64,000 nucleotides of DNA, taken from the NCBI GenBank assembly GCA_033063855.1, contig CP093831.1:11966001-12030000 (forward strand). Reading direction: 5' to 3'. Made by a program: the position numbers and the translations under genes. A model generated the notes under the pieces. It ran no database searches. It saw nothing but the letters and a program-made list of their open reading frames with translations, and was not told the origin of the DNA. This document shows, piece after piece, positions 15,001 to 27,290 of the stretch. Within the stretch, counting starts at the first letter, position 1. The number at the start of each line of letters is the position of its first letter. Origin of the DNA: Smittia aterrima (lineage: Eukaryota > Arthropoda > Insecta > Diptera > Chironomidae).

Positions 15001-18000
15001 AAATATGGAGGAACTCCAGCTGCTAGTGTCGACTGGAGCCGTGGAGGAGTTTCGATTCCACAAGCCACTAAATCTGGCTTCTCCAAAGATGGAGAAAACA
15101 CTGAGATGTGGGTTACTAAGACTACTCGTCGCGATAGCGGTGAATACAAAGTCTACGTTGAAAACGAGTACGGAAATGATTCGTATGTCTTCGACGTCAC
15201 CGTTCTTGCTCCACCAACTTGGGATGCTTACTCACGTGAAGAAGCACGCGAAAGATCAATTAACCGCGATGGAGAAGAAAAGAAAGAACCAATTACTGCT
15301 CCATCAACTGTGGGATCTATTACCTACACTGAACAAACACGTGATGGTCTTACTCTCGTTTGGCCAGAGCCACGTGATGATGGAGGTTCTCCAGTCACTC
15401 ACTACGAACTCGAATACAAAGAATCGAAGGGACAATTCTGGCAATTGCTTAATGGCTATTGCCCAACGAATCGTTACAATGTTCGTAACCTCAGAGAAGG
15501 ATCGAAATACGAGTTCCGTGTTCGTGCAGTCAACAACGTTGGTTCTTCGATTGATCAATTGACAGGAAAGGCTGTCGTCATTAAGAGTCCTTATGAAGTT
15601 CCCCCAACCCCATTGGATCCACCAAAGGTTGAAGTTACCTCAGGAGATTCAGCAATCGTCACTTGGCCAGTTGCCCGTGACACTGCTGGACGTGCACTCA
15701 TTGGATATCACATTGAACGTCGTGCTCGTGGAGAACCATGGGCTAAACTTACAACTTATCCAACACCAAGCACAACGCTTTTGGTCTCAGACTTGCAACC
15801 AGGATTCAAATACGAATTCCGTTATCGCATTGTTTCTGATGCTGGAGAAAGCGAGCCATCACCACCATCCGTTGGCGTTGAGCTTGGAATTGCTTCTCGT
15901 CCTCCAGGCGAACCTTATCCACCAAATGTTGATCGCATTACTCGTGATGGAGTTAAATTGTCTTGGACTGCTCCAATCACAACAACCGCTAAATCAAAGA
16001 TCGCCCCTGTCGAAGGATGGCGTGTTGAAATGCGTAAACGCGATGGAGATAAGGATACTCCATGGACAGTTGCTCCAGGATGCGAAATGGTTGAAAATCC
16101 TCATTGCGAAGTTAAGGGCTTGGAAGATAATTCTGAGTATCAATTCCGCATTAGAGCTGTTAACTCTTTCGGTCAATCTAATCCATCTCGTCCATCTCAA
16201 TGGTGTCGCATCGAGGAACAACTCAACCGTCCAATCTTTGGATCAGGCAAACCTCGCGATATTGTTGTTCGTGCTGGCGAAAGCTTCTCAATTGCTATTC
16301 CATATCAAGCTCATCCAATCCCAACAGCTTCATGGAACTTCAATGGTGAATTCCTTATCTCATCTGATGAGAAGGAACCAGACCAGAAGTCTACTGATGG
16401 CAACATCTTGAGCAATTTGACATCTGAGAACGCAATGTTGGTCGTTAGCAACGCTCAACGCAACCATGCTGGCTCATACCGCTGTCATCTTAAGAATCCA
16501 GCTGGATTTGATACCTTGGAAGTTAAGGTCACCGTTCTTGATCGTCCAGCAGCTCCAGAAAATCTTCATGTGCCTCAATACGAAGGAGATTCTTTGGTAT
16601 TGGCATGGACAGAACCAACTGATACTGGAGGTGCTCCAATCGACAACTACACTGTTGAGAAACGCAAGTCGAAGACTAACAACTGGACTAAGGTTAACAG
16701 CTATTGCACAGTCCCAACTTGCAAGGTTCGTAATCTTGACGTTGGCACTGAATACGATTTCCGTGTTCGCGCTGAAAATCAATATGGAGCATCGGATTGG
16801 ACTCAAACTGAACAACCAATTCGTGCACGTCATCCATTCAACGTTCCAGATGCACCTGGAGTTCCATATCGTTCAGAGCACGATCGCAGTGCAGCTAAAC
16901 GCCATGAAGATCTTGAAGCACCATCATCTGCTCCAGTTCTTCGTTGGGAGACAATTTCTCTCGACTGGAAACCACCAAAGAGCAATGGAGGATCTCCAAT
17001 CACTGGCTACACAGTCGAGCGTCGTGCTGTTGGCTCAACTTCATGGGATCGTGTTGCACAAACCGGACCTGAATGCACTGCTCGTATTGGAGGATGTGAA
17101 GAAGGAGGAGTTTATGAATTCCGTGTTCAAGCGCGTAATGCTGCTGGCCATGGATCATACTCACAAGCTTCCGTCTCTCTTACTTGCCAACCACCAGCAT
17201 CTGCACCTAAGCTCGGACCAATTGTTTCGAATCTTTCTCTCACTTTGGGAGCAGCTCCGAAAGAATATATTGTGCAAGCTAGTGCAAGATTGCGAATTAC
17301 GATTCCATTGTTGCAAGGATTCCCAGTTCCCGAAGCTCAATGGGACAACTCTGGCTTCAGTCTCGAGTCTAGCGACCGTATCAAGATCAGCTATTCTCAC
17401 AAAGAATACACCTTGGAGATTCCTGAAGTTGAACGTCCAACTGACAACGGCAATTATCGTTTGACTGTTGAGAACAACAGCGGACGCGATCAAGTTACAT
17501 TCAAGGTCGTTGTCGTTGATCGTCCATCTCCACCAAAAGGTTTCACAACCATTTTGCCAATGGCTGGAGACACAACAGCTTCAAAGACTGCTGTCGATGG
17601 AAAATATTTGGGATGTTCAGACATCACAACCGAATCTGTTACACTCCTTTGGGAAGCACCAGAGGATAACGGAGGATCCGAAATCACGAATTACATCATT
17701 GAACGTCGTGAAGTCGAATACGTTTGGGTTAAGATCTGCTCATTCAATCGCAGCACAAACTACACTGCTTGCGGATTACGTGAGAATCACAGTTATGAGT
17801 TCCGCGTTCGTGCTGAGAACCAGTATGGCGTCTCTGAACCACTCACAACTGCTGGTCCAGTCTGCGCTAAATATCAATTTAGAATTCCTGATGCTCCTGG
17901 AACTCCATCATGCACTGAAATTACAACAAGCTCAGTCAACATTTTGTGGGCCCGCCCACGCTCTGATGGAGGTGCTAAGATTACTGGTTACAAGGTTGAA

Positions 18001-21000
18001 TGGCGTTCAACAACTGCTGGAGGTCAATGGCTTCAAACACCATATCTCATCAAGGATACCCGTTACACAATCCACGGATTGGTTCCTGGAGATTCTTATG
18101 AGTTCCGTGTTCGCGCAGCTAATCTTGCTGGCATCAGTGAACCAAGCAACCCATGCTCTCCAATCACAATGAAGATCAAGACAGCTGCTCCTTCAGGACA
18201 ATCAGCACCAAAGGTTATCGCTGTTGGAAGAACATGGTGTGACTTGCGCTGGTCTGCTCCTGATGATGATGGCGGTTCTCCAATCACTGGATATACCATC
18301 GAGAAGAAGGAGAAGACAAGCGCTGTCTGGAGAAAGTGCTCAGACGTTTTGCTTAAACTTAACGAGTTCCAAGTTACTGGACTCACCGAGTTTGGACAAT
18401 ACGAATTCCGTGTTACTGCTCATAACGCTCACGGAGCATCACAGCCATCTCCACCAACTCCATTGACAAAGATCGCTGAAATTTCAGGAGGCGAGAAGCC
18501 CGACTTTGTTCGTCGCTTGCAAGCTCAAGATGTCCCACGTGGCCGCGAATGTACTCTCGTTTGCGAAGCTCATGGAACACCTGAACCTGATTGCCGCTGG
18601 TTGAAGAACGGCAAAGACATCACTGAGAACTCACGTTATGAAGTTTCGATTTGCAATGGAGTCTTCAAACTTACCGTTCGTCACTTTGAATGGGAAGATG
18701 AAGGTGAATATTGTTGCGAAGCTTTCAATCCACTCGGAACAGTATGGACAATGTGCCACGTTCGCGTTGGAGTTCCACCAAAACTCGGACATTACGAACC
18801 AACTGTTTACATCAACCAGAGAGATACTGGCAAATTGAAGGTCTTCTACAGTGGAGATCAACCAATGGAAATCGCTGTTTTCCACAACGGCAAAGAAATC
18901 GATCAAGATGTTGAAGATCGCGTTCGTATCGCAGTCTTCGATGAATTCTTCTTGTTGTTCTTGCGCGACTTGAAAACAACTCAAGCTGGTTCATACGAAT
19001 TCCGTTTGAAGAACACGAGCGGAGTTGTATCAGGCAAAACTGACGTTTACGTTCTTGCACCCCCATCGCCGCCTCGTGGACCAATTGAAGTTCAAAACAT
19101 CACAACGAACTCTTGCTTCCTTAGATGGTTGGCACCAAAAGAAGAAGTCGAATCATCTTCAAGCTGGATTGTTCGTAAGTGCACTCACTACATCATTGAA
19201 CGTCAAGATGTTGAGTCAGGCACATGGATTCAAGTCAACGGTCATTGCCGTGATACCAGCGTTTGGGTACAGAACTTGCAACCATCTCGTCAATACAAAT
19301 TCCGTATTGCCGCTGCTAACGATTCTGGATCATCTGACTGGTTGGATATCACTGATAACGTCTACACCATTTCTGGACAACGTGCCCCAGGCGCTCCAGG
19401 ACGTCCTTCAATCGTTGATTCACCAATTCATCACGCCAAGGGTCGCAAGGATTCAAAGGATGATACCTCTGAAGACAATAGCTTGCAGTTGGTTGGAAGC
19501 GCTGAAGTTATTCTTCAATGGTCCATGCCAATGGACGATGGCGGTAGCATGATCTTCGGCTATCAAATCGAGAAACGTGAATCAGATACTGAAACTGATT
19601 TATGGCAACGTGTTGGACCAATGCAATCGCAATCATCAACATCTGGTCGCGATCAATTGTGTATTCCAATGCACGGAAGCGCCACCATTTACCATCCACA
19701 ATCGATGATCGACAACTTATTGGATGGACGTACCTATGAGTTCCGCGTTAGAGCTGTTGGAGCTGGAGGTGCAGGAACATGGTCAAGACCATCACGACCA
19801 ATTAAGATCATCGATCCAAGTGAAGGAACCGCACCAGAAATTCTCAAGGAAGTCAACAACGTTGCATGTGTCGCTAATCGCGATGCTGCCTTTGAGTGCA
19901 AGATTATTGGTGTTCCAGCTCCAAGAATTACTTGGTACAAGGGAGCTCGTGAAATTCAAAGTGGAACTCGCTATCACATTTTCACTGACACATCAACATC
20001 GACTCATCATTTGATCATTAACAGTGTCTATGGTGAAGATGCTGATGAATACACTTGTCGCGCAACTAACAAGGCTGGAGTCAAGAGTACTAAGGGAGCT
20101 TTGGTTATCAAGATGGCACCTAAGCTCAATGTTCCACCACGATTCCGTGACACTGCTTTCTTCGATCGCGGTGAAAACGTTATCATTAAGGTTCCATTCA
20201 TTGGATTCCCAAGACCAAGAATCACTTGGACTCGCGAAGGAGATAACATTGAAAGCGGTGGTCACTTCAAGGTTGAAGCTGGCGAACGTCATGCTTTGTT
20301 GAAGGTTCAAAACGTTGAGAAGTTCGATCGTGGATCTTACATTCTCACCGTTGAAAACGAACTTGGATCTGACTCGGCAACGATTAAGATTGAAATCTGT
20401 GATCGCCCTGAAGCACCACGACAGATTGAACTCACATCTAAGTACATCATGTACGATCCTGTCAACTCAGCTGCTTTGGCTGAGAAGTTGGAAGGACTTA
20501 CCAACGGAGCTTCCAATGGAATCGACTACAACAAGATGCCAGCAGATGCACCAACATTGCTTCTCTCTCAAACTTATGGAACTGTCGCGCTCACATGGAA
20601 ACCACCAGTTGATACTTCATCAAACATCACTGGTTACATGGTTCAGAAGCGTGAACATCCTAATGACACTTGGGTCTTGTGTGGAACAACTCGTTTGAAC
20701 TCTATGTTAGTCCAAAACTTGACAGCTGGACGCACTTACGCTTTCCGTGTCTTCTCTGAGAATATCTTCGGACGTTCGGAGCCAACCGAAATGTACGAAT
20801 GGGTCAGAATGCCTGAAAAGGAAACCAAGAAACAAGAGCCAAACACTCGCTTGAAATTGGATGCCACAGGCAAAAAGATTCGTTCCGATCAAAAGGGACA
20901 AGTCACTGACTACGATCAGTACTACTGGGATATCTACCAGAAGTTCATGCCAAAGGTTGTCGATGTTGGAGCTGGAAGTGTCTATGGCCGTTACGATATT

Positions 21001-24000
21001 CTTGAAGAAATCGGAAGTGGAGCCTTTGGCGTTGTTCACCGTTGCCGTGAACGCGCTACTGGACACATCTATGCCGCTAAGTTCATCCCTGTTGGAAATG
21101 CAATGGAGAAACAACTCTTGATGAAGGAAATCGACATCATGAACCAATTGCATCACAATAAGTTGATCAACTTGCACGATGCCTTCGATGACACTGAAGT
21201 TGAAGGAGAAATCTGCATGATCTACGAATTCTTGTCGGGAGGCGAACTTTTCGATCGCATTACTGCTGATGGATACAACATGTCAGAAGCTGAAGTCATC
21301 AACTATATTCGCCAGATTTGCGATGCCACTCGTTACATGCATGAGAAGAATATTATTCATTTGGATATCAAGCCAGAAAATATTATGCTGACAACATCTC
21401 GCAGCACTGACGTTAAACTCATCGATTTTGGTTTGGCAACTAAGCTTAACCCTAACGATGATGTCAAGATTTCAACTGGAACAGCTGAATTTGCTGCTCC
21501 TGAAATCGTCGAACGTGACTCTGTTGGTTTCTACACTGACATGTGGTCAGTCGGAGTTTTGGCTTATGTTCTTCTTAGTGGTCTTTCGCCATTCGCTGGT
21601 GAAACTGACGTTGAAACTTTGAAGAATGTCAAAGCTTGCGATTGGGAATTCGACGAAGAAGCTTTCCGCAATGTCTCAGACGAAGCTAAAGATTTCATTC
21701 GTCGCTTGCTCGTCAAGAACAAGGATAAGCGTTTGACAGCTCACGAATGTCTTGATCACGTTTGGTTGACTGGAGACTCGATCAACAAGACCGAACCATT
21801 CAACCGTGAGAAGTTCAACCAGAGAATCCAAAGCTTGCACGCTAGATTGCGCAAGCAAGGAGTCTTTGGAAAATACTTGGACACAACAACTTACAAGATC
21901 TACTTGGGATCATTGGCTGCTCGTTCACGACTCCGCATCAGTCGTCAAGCATTGGAGCTCAACTTCGATCGCCGACAAGCTGCGCCAAGATTCGTTATCC
22001 GTCCAACATCACAATTCTGCTACGAAGGACAGAGCGTAACATTCAAGTGCCGCATCTGTGCTGTTGCTACACCAACAGTCACTTGGTACACGAACAGTCG
22101 CGAACTTCGCCAGAGCGTCAAATACATGAAACGATACAATGGAAACGATTACGAATTCACAATCAACCGAACCAAGATGGCCGATCGAGGAGAATATATT
22201 ATCAAGGCTGAGAACTTCTACGGATCTCGCGAAGAAATTGTTTTCCTCAACGTTCAACCATCACCAACCGCTGGACCAAACGATATTTCACAAACAATGA
22301 GCAAAGCATCATCACGATTGGACGCGTTGCGCGAAATGTCGCGCTCGAAGCGACAGGAATCAGAAGCCAAGGATATTCCTACTCCTGGCCAAGGACCCAT
22401 CTTCACATTCCAATTGCGCCCACGTGTCATGCAAACTGGAGATACATGCAAGCTTTTGTGCTGTGTCGCTCTTAATGCCAAGAAACCAAATATCAAATGG
22501 TACAGGAACACAACAGAACTCGACAAATATCAATATCCACAATCGCAAGCTGACGGTGTCGTCTTCATGGAGATTGTCGGATGCCGCGTTGGAGATTCTG
22601 GCAAATACCGTTGCGTTGCTTCAAATGAATTTGGTTCCGACGAAACAGCTTGTGTCGTCATTGTCGAAGGTAAGAAACTTTAAGAAAACTTAATTTTTAG
22701 AAAAAAATATTTATGGAAAAGCTCTTTTGAACTTTATGATGACACCTTTGAGATATTAAGCTTTTTAAGAAAAGCTCCTGATTAATATCAAGATCAAGCC
22801 CTGATTGAGTTTCATGAGCATCCATAAAGCGACGAACAAAAACATTCTTCGGCAACTTCTCTCGACGATTAACACTAAAAAAAACTTTTTTAAAAACTGA
22901 AATCAGAATAATCTTAAATCGTTTTTCTCTCTTCTCCTTAACTCAATTAAATCTCACGCATTTAAAAGGCGAGGGTACATCGCCGGAACAAGAAGAACTT
23001 GTTCATAATCTTTTATATTCAGGAGGTAAATTGTTACAGGATTTAATTAGTTGCAAGTCCGTTTCTTGTGCACGATGATTTTTTGTAGTTGAATGTTAAA
23101 TTAAAGTTTAAAAACATTTTCTTAATCATGCAACATTGAATGATGAATCGAGACGAATTAAACATGTGACTAACAAATAAAAGCTCTCCAGTTAGATGGA
23201 GGGTTGTCAATATTTCATTTTCACTTTAACCAGAGGAAGTGATTAGTTTGAATCGTTAATGACAAAAACATTTGGGGCTCAAAAAAATAATTTTAGAAAA
23301 TCAATTTGAAAGCTTAAAATATTTAGAGCTTTCAAAGCTCAAGCTAGTGATATTATTTTAGCAACTTTTAATTTTTCGTTGGGAAATATTTTTTTTTGGG
23401 GAATTTGGGTTTTTTGAATTGTAAATAATATTTTATTATTTATTTTTGTTTTTTGATCATTTTTGAGATTTTTTATCCTGAAATGTTTAAAATTTAAAAC
23501 TAATTTTTGTAGATAAACTTAATTGGCGCATCACCTGCATTTTTGATATTTTTATTTTATTTTGTCAAATAATCTTCAAGCTTTTCGTAACTGATCACTA
23601 AATGCATAAATTTTTACATTCCACAATAGATCGTAAATATGTAGAGAAGCAATCAATGGTGAAGCAACCACCAGCGCCTCTCAAGTCTGCCGTCACCTCC
23701 TCATCGTCGTCAACAGTGAATAAGCAATCTAGCAGTAGTAGTAGTAACATAAGTTCATCAAATAAGACTGTAAATTTAAGTACAACGTCGAACAAAAAGA
23801 AATACGGCGGCTCATCGGGTGCAAGCCCAAACAGATCACGTAGCGCAACGAAAGAACTCATCCTGCCACCAAATGACGCTGCTTCAAGCCCGCCAACATT
23901 TACAGTCGGACTCAAGGGTCTCAATATTGGAGATGGTGAACGTCTCACACTTCAATGTCAAGTTGCTGGCGATCCCGAGCCACAAGTCACATGGTTCAAG

Positions 24001-24992
24001 GATGGAAAGAAGTTAGAATCAAATGACTTTGTTGACTTGAAATACAAATACGGATTGGCAACTCTGAAGATTGAAGAAGTTTACCCCGAAGATGCTGGCG
24101 AATACAAATGTATAGCCAAGAATTATGTTAACTCTGCTGAAACCACATGCACGCTCAAAGTTAAACGTAAGTTTACTTAATCTTTTAGATTTATTAAACC
24201 CTACGAATATTTTATTTATCACTTAGCAATGGAAGGCGGTCACGACACGAAGAGAAAAGTGAAGAGCGGCGGAGAAGGCACCTCAGACAAACCCCCGAAA
24301 GTCACGAAACATTTAACCTCAACCTACTGCCCAGATGGCGGCGAGTGCGAGTTGAATTGCGAGATTGGTGACACATCAGTCTACGACGTCGTCTGGTTAC
24401 ACAACAACAAGGAAATCAAACCTTCCGCTGACTTCCAGTATATCAAAGAAAAGAACACACTCAAATTGAAGATTGCAGAAATATTCCCCGAAGGTAAAAG
24501 ATTCTTTGTCAACTAAATGTCTGATCTTTATTTTTAATTTTAAATATTTTCCAAACAGACGCTGGTACATACACGTGCGAGGCATTTAACAATGTTGGAG
24601 AATGTTTCAGCACATGTCAAGTGTTTGTCATCGGTCAACACGAGAAGCTTGAGTTCTTGCACACACCCGGAGCATCCGTTCCTGACAAAGATCGTTTGAT
24701 GGAAGTGAAGAACCCACTTTTCCTCAAGTTCCCACAATCACAATCTGTCGGAAGTGGAGCACAAGCCAAGTTTGATTGTCAGTTCTACGACGAAATCCTT
24801 ACCGTTCAGTGGCTTAAGGATGGAGTGAGAATAAAGGAAGAAGAAAATGAAAAGATCAAATTCACAGCTAAGAATGGCAAATACAGCATGGAAATTATCG
24901 CAGCCACCGCATCTGACATCGGCCAATATCAAGCCAAGGGTGTCGGACGTCAAGGAGAATCGATTTCCGCCTTCTCACTCAACATCCATTAA
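1..24992 (+). CDS. bt: Projectin (bent/twitchin family giant muscle kinase), 3' part
   Basis: Elastic/signalling protein of insect muscle that links thick filaments towards the Z-disc. Coding exons: <1..2022, 2198..2500, 2830..3064, 3121..3466, 3527..5969, 6210..9200, 9257..22669, 22969..23025, 23630..24166, 24227..24493 and 24559..24992 (TAA). Frames join cleanly and give about 7,681 residues. The start lies left of the window, so the N-terminal Ig/PEVK part is missing. Seen: Ig modules (DAGxY motifs), then the repeating FN3-FN3-Ig pattern with recurrent PPxDDGG, YxFRVRAVN and GESEP motifs, one protein kinase, and five Ig domains after it. That order is the projectin/twitchin arrangement, not titin. 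Oddities: a 13.4-kb exon, a 57-nt cassette exon, and charged insertions in some modules. The family call is very secure; exon joins are inferred without transcripts. Confidence 0.96.
4240..4392 (+). other. bt: Charged low-complexity insertion in an FN3 module
   Basis: About 50 residues of alternating basic and acidic sequence (KGKGKGRGGDDKEN, then DDEGDDDGSGKGKGKKKK) sit where the first strand of an FN3 domain should be, between an Ig module and the PPxDDGG part of the FN3. A smaller Lys-rich insertion (KAKKEKRKKKKVKAK) lies in another FN3 at about 3715-3780. The frame stays open and no splice sites bracket them, so they read as genuine coding insertions. Function unknown; a flexible or binding linker is a guess. 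Confidence 0.8.
20983..21777 (+). other. bt: Protein kinase domain of projectin
   Basis: Ser/Thr kinase domain of the titin/twitchin/MLCK type inside the 13.4-kb exon. Visible: glycine loop GSGAFG (about 21013), ATP-binding Lys in YAAKF (21079), catalytic loop HLDIKPEN (21358; HLD replaces HRD, as usual in this family), DFG (21424) and the activation segment end AAPE. All residues needed for catalysis are present, so it looks active rather than a pseudokinase. It is followed by a basic tail of about 60 residues resembling the autoinhibitory segment of twitchin kinases, then by Ig domains. Substrates cannot be told from sequence. Confidence 0.95.
22969..23025 (+). other. bt: 57-nt symmetric cassette exon of projectin
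   Basis: Short exon of 19 codons inside a 960-bp gap between the giant exon and the next Ig exon. It has an AG acceptor (22967-22968), a GT donor (23026-23027), phase 1 at both ends and no stop. It reads GEGTSPEQEELVHNLLYSG and joins in frame to DRKYVEK downstream. Skipping it also keeps the frame, so it is a candidate regulated exon. Reading straight on from the giant exon instead gives an early stop (TAA at 22681-22683). Inferred from splice signals and frame. Confidence 0.72.
23690..23800 (+). other. bt: Ser/Asn-rich linker between C-terminal Ig domains of projectin
   Basis: After DRKYVEKQSMVKQPPAP the exon encodes a stretch dominated by Ser, Asn and Thr, including runs of five to six Ser, then a basic NKKKYGG segment before the third post-kinase Ig domain. 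Such a linker is expected to be disordered and could be phosphorylated; this is inference from composition. Confidence 0.75.
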
Positions 24993-26387
24993 AGATGAAA
25001 ATCTTTAAGATTCAATCTTCCTTTTGTGTTCTACTTTTATTTTATATTCAAATGTGGAAAAGTTTTATCCTTATCAAGTTACGCAATATATTTTTTATCA
25101 TATTTATATATTTTTAACATCAACAAGTCAGAGAAACAAGAAACTTTACTAATCACACTTACACTGTAGCAATGTTTAGTTTTTTTCTTTTTTGATAATC
25201 TTTTGGGTTTTGTCATATGAAATTACATTTATGAAGTGTCAAGGTGGAAGTTATTTCTTGTGTACAACTTAAAAAATGCTTTTTGCGGCTTGTCGATGGA
25301 ATGTGAAGTCGCTGATGCGTGGAATTTGCTTCGGAAACTGAGTGTCCACTGAACATCTTATCCCCCGGAAAATCGCTCAGTTTTTGATGTATCTTCGACG
25401 TAAGCGAACCAGTCGAATGAGAAATTTCAAACTTGTATGCGAAAAGCAATTTTCTTGCGACTTCAATTATTTTCTTATCACATGAACAGACTAAAGAATC
25501 AGAAAGCTCGTTCTGCATCCTCTTAAACATCTTGAATGACTTTTTGAAACAATAGAAAGCTCTTGTCGTAATGAAAATTTGATGAAAATTCCAACGAAAG
25601 ATTCATTTCGCATGCAAATTCTGAAGTTTCTTTCAACTCGTGTGGGAAATTCCGAGGTTAAAGCTCGAATTCCATTCGACGACCTGAAAATGGCATTAAC
25701 AAAAAATTTCTCTCTCGTTCGCACAAGAAATTCTTTCGCCGCACTCAAATCATTTAGAGAACCAAATTTTATTTTTCTAAAAAAAAAGAGTTGAAACAGA
25801 GTTTTGATGCATGAAAAACAAATCGTATGAATGCTTTAGATAAACAAATATTTTCATTTAATCTATAGTAAGATAGTGGACATTTTCGACTTCGAAGAAA
25901 TCTTCAGTTTGTTTCATTTTTACGCAACTCTTTTTGATTTTTTTTTTGTTTCTTTGAGTTTTCATATGAAAAGAAATAAGAAAATAAAACATTTTCGAAA
26001 TTTTAAGCAATAATAAATGTTTGCCTTTCATTCTGACAAAATAGTTTTACATTTTTTCTTTTCAGTTTGACCTAGAAAACGTTTTCTCTTGGGAATAGTT
26101 TTGATGAATTATTGTGATTACGTTTGAAAACAAATCATCCTTTTTTGGGTCTTCAATCTTACAAGTTTCATTTATACAGATAACTCTGAAGCATAAAGCT
26201 TCTAAACTTTTATTTGAAAATTTAATGACGATCACGTGCTCCCTACTTGAATCTCTAGCAATCTATCGCAGTCCTTCGCTTTATATTTTGATATTGCCAT
26301 CTATCAAAGATCCATTTGCACTCATTTCTTATGCTCGAAACTGAAGAGACTCCTTTAAAGAAAATATTTTGTTCATACATTTTGTAA
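24993..26387. other. Intergenic region between projectin and mtACP
   Basis: Holds the projectin 3' UTR, with no obvious poly(A) signal close to the stop; an AATAAA lies at 25983-25988. The part 25240-25790 is less AT-rich and has overlapping open frames on both strands (up to about 105 codons), but none resembles a known protein or has convincing splice or start context. I call no gene here. Confidence 0.5.
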
Positions 26388-26393
26388 TTTATT
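26388..26393 (-). other. Poly(A) signal of mtACP
   Basis: TTTATT on the plus strand (AATAAA on minus), about 60 bp past the mtACP stop codon. Spacing fits a real 3' end. Confidence 0.5.
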
Positions 26394-26451
26394 TCTTATT
26401 CTCGAAAACTGTTTGCGTTACATCAGTTCATAAAATGAAGGCAACGCTCAA

Positions 26452-27075
26452 CTAGGCTGATGAGTCTTCTTTCTCAGCGATGTACTTGACAATGTCTGAC
26501 GGCCGCGCAAGCTTCTCTGCAATGTTATCGGGGATTTCAAAGCCGAACTCATCTTCCATGGCCATAATGACTTCAACGTGATCAAGAGAGTCCAAGCCTA
26601 AGTCTTGAATAAAGTGTGAGTCTATCTTGAGCTGAAGGATAAAATATCATGAGTAATCTGTGGAATGTGAAGGATCTTGCCGCACAAACCTTGTCCGCCG
26701 ATATCTTGTCGTAATCTCCGACAACTTTCAGAACGCGGGCTTCAATTGATTTAATGTCTTGGGATGAGAATTGAAGTGACTGGAACTTTTGTTGAATGTT
26801 TACCTAAAAAATATAAGAAATAAAATTAAAAAAATGAATTGAATTCTTTAACTGGATGTCTAGAAAGTAAATGTACTGCAATCAAGAATCATGTTTTCGT
26901 TATCGGAATGAAGCGACATTCGGAAATTGCAATTAAAATTCATTTTTACCTTAGCCCACAATGCTGGAGCACATGAAATAGCATGGAAACTTCTTTGGTG
27001 GGCAGCAACTGTACGAACAATGTTGAAATTTCTGAAGAAAATGCAGCGGGCTGTCTGTTGAACTATAGATGCCAT
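26452..27075 (-). CDS. ND-ACP: Mitochondrial acyl carrier protein (NDUFAB1 homologue)
   Basis: Carries acyl chains on a phosphopantetheine arm for mitochondrial type II fatty acid/lipoate synthesis, and is a subunit of respiratory complex I and a partner of the Fe-S cluster machinery. Exons on minus: 27075..26950, 26803..26690 and 26631..26452 (stop TAG), giving 139 residues. The first 40 or so residues are basic, Ser/Ala-rich and lack acidic residues, typical of a mitochondrial presequence. The core has DLGLDSLDHVEVIMAMEDEF, with Ser95 as the phosphopantetheine site. The start was set at MASIVQQ; an in-frame ATG seven codons upstream is possible. It lies head-to-head with Mdh2. No single ORF covers it because both introns break the frame. 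Confidence 0.93.
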
Positions 27076-27290
27076 TATGAAGAATCGTATTTTCACCGCG
27101 ATCTCAATTTAACAAAATTATTTTATAGAAGGTAATTGCGCAATCTAAAAAACGAATTTTTTACAAGGGCGATTGAAAAAAGTATACTTTAGTATAAGTT
27201 GCTCTGTTCACGACCAGTCGACCAGTTGCTTCAGTCGTTTGAGAAATTTTCGCTGCCAGTTTTCTACTCTCTAAAAAGAATTGAATAAAA
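27076..27290. promoter_or_regulatory. Shared divergent promoter interval of mtACP and Mdh2
   Basis: Only 215 bp separate the two start codons, so both 5' UTRs and promoters must lie here. No clear TATA box in the usual place for either gene is seen. This fits a bidirectional housekeeping promoter driving two mitochondrial matrix proteins. Confidence 0.6.

Noticed and set aside
20983..21777. Projectin kinase as a pseudokinase because HRD is HLD
   Set aside because: HLD is normal in twitchin/MLCK-type kinases; the catalytic Asp, DFG, ATP Lys and glycine loop are all present.
22670..22683. Early stop of projectin after the giant exon
   Set aside because: A good GT donor overlaps the end, and three more Ig-domain exons follow in frame, matching the five post-kinase Ig domains of the family. 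A minor read-through isoform cannot be excluded.
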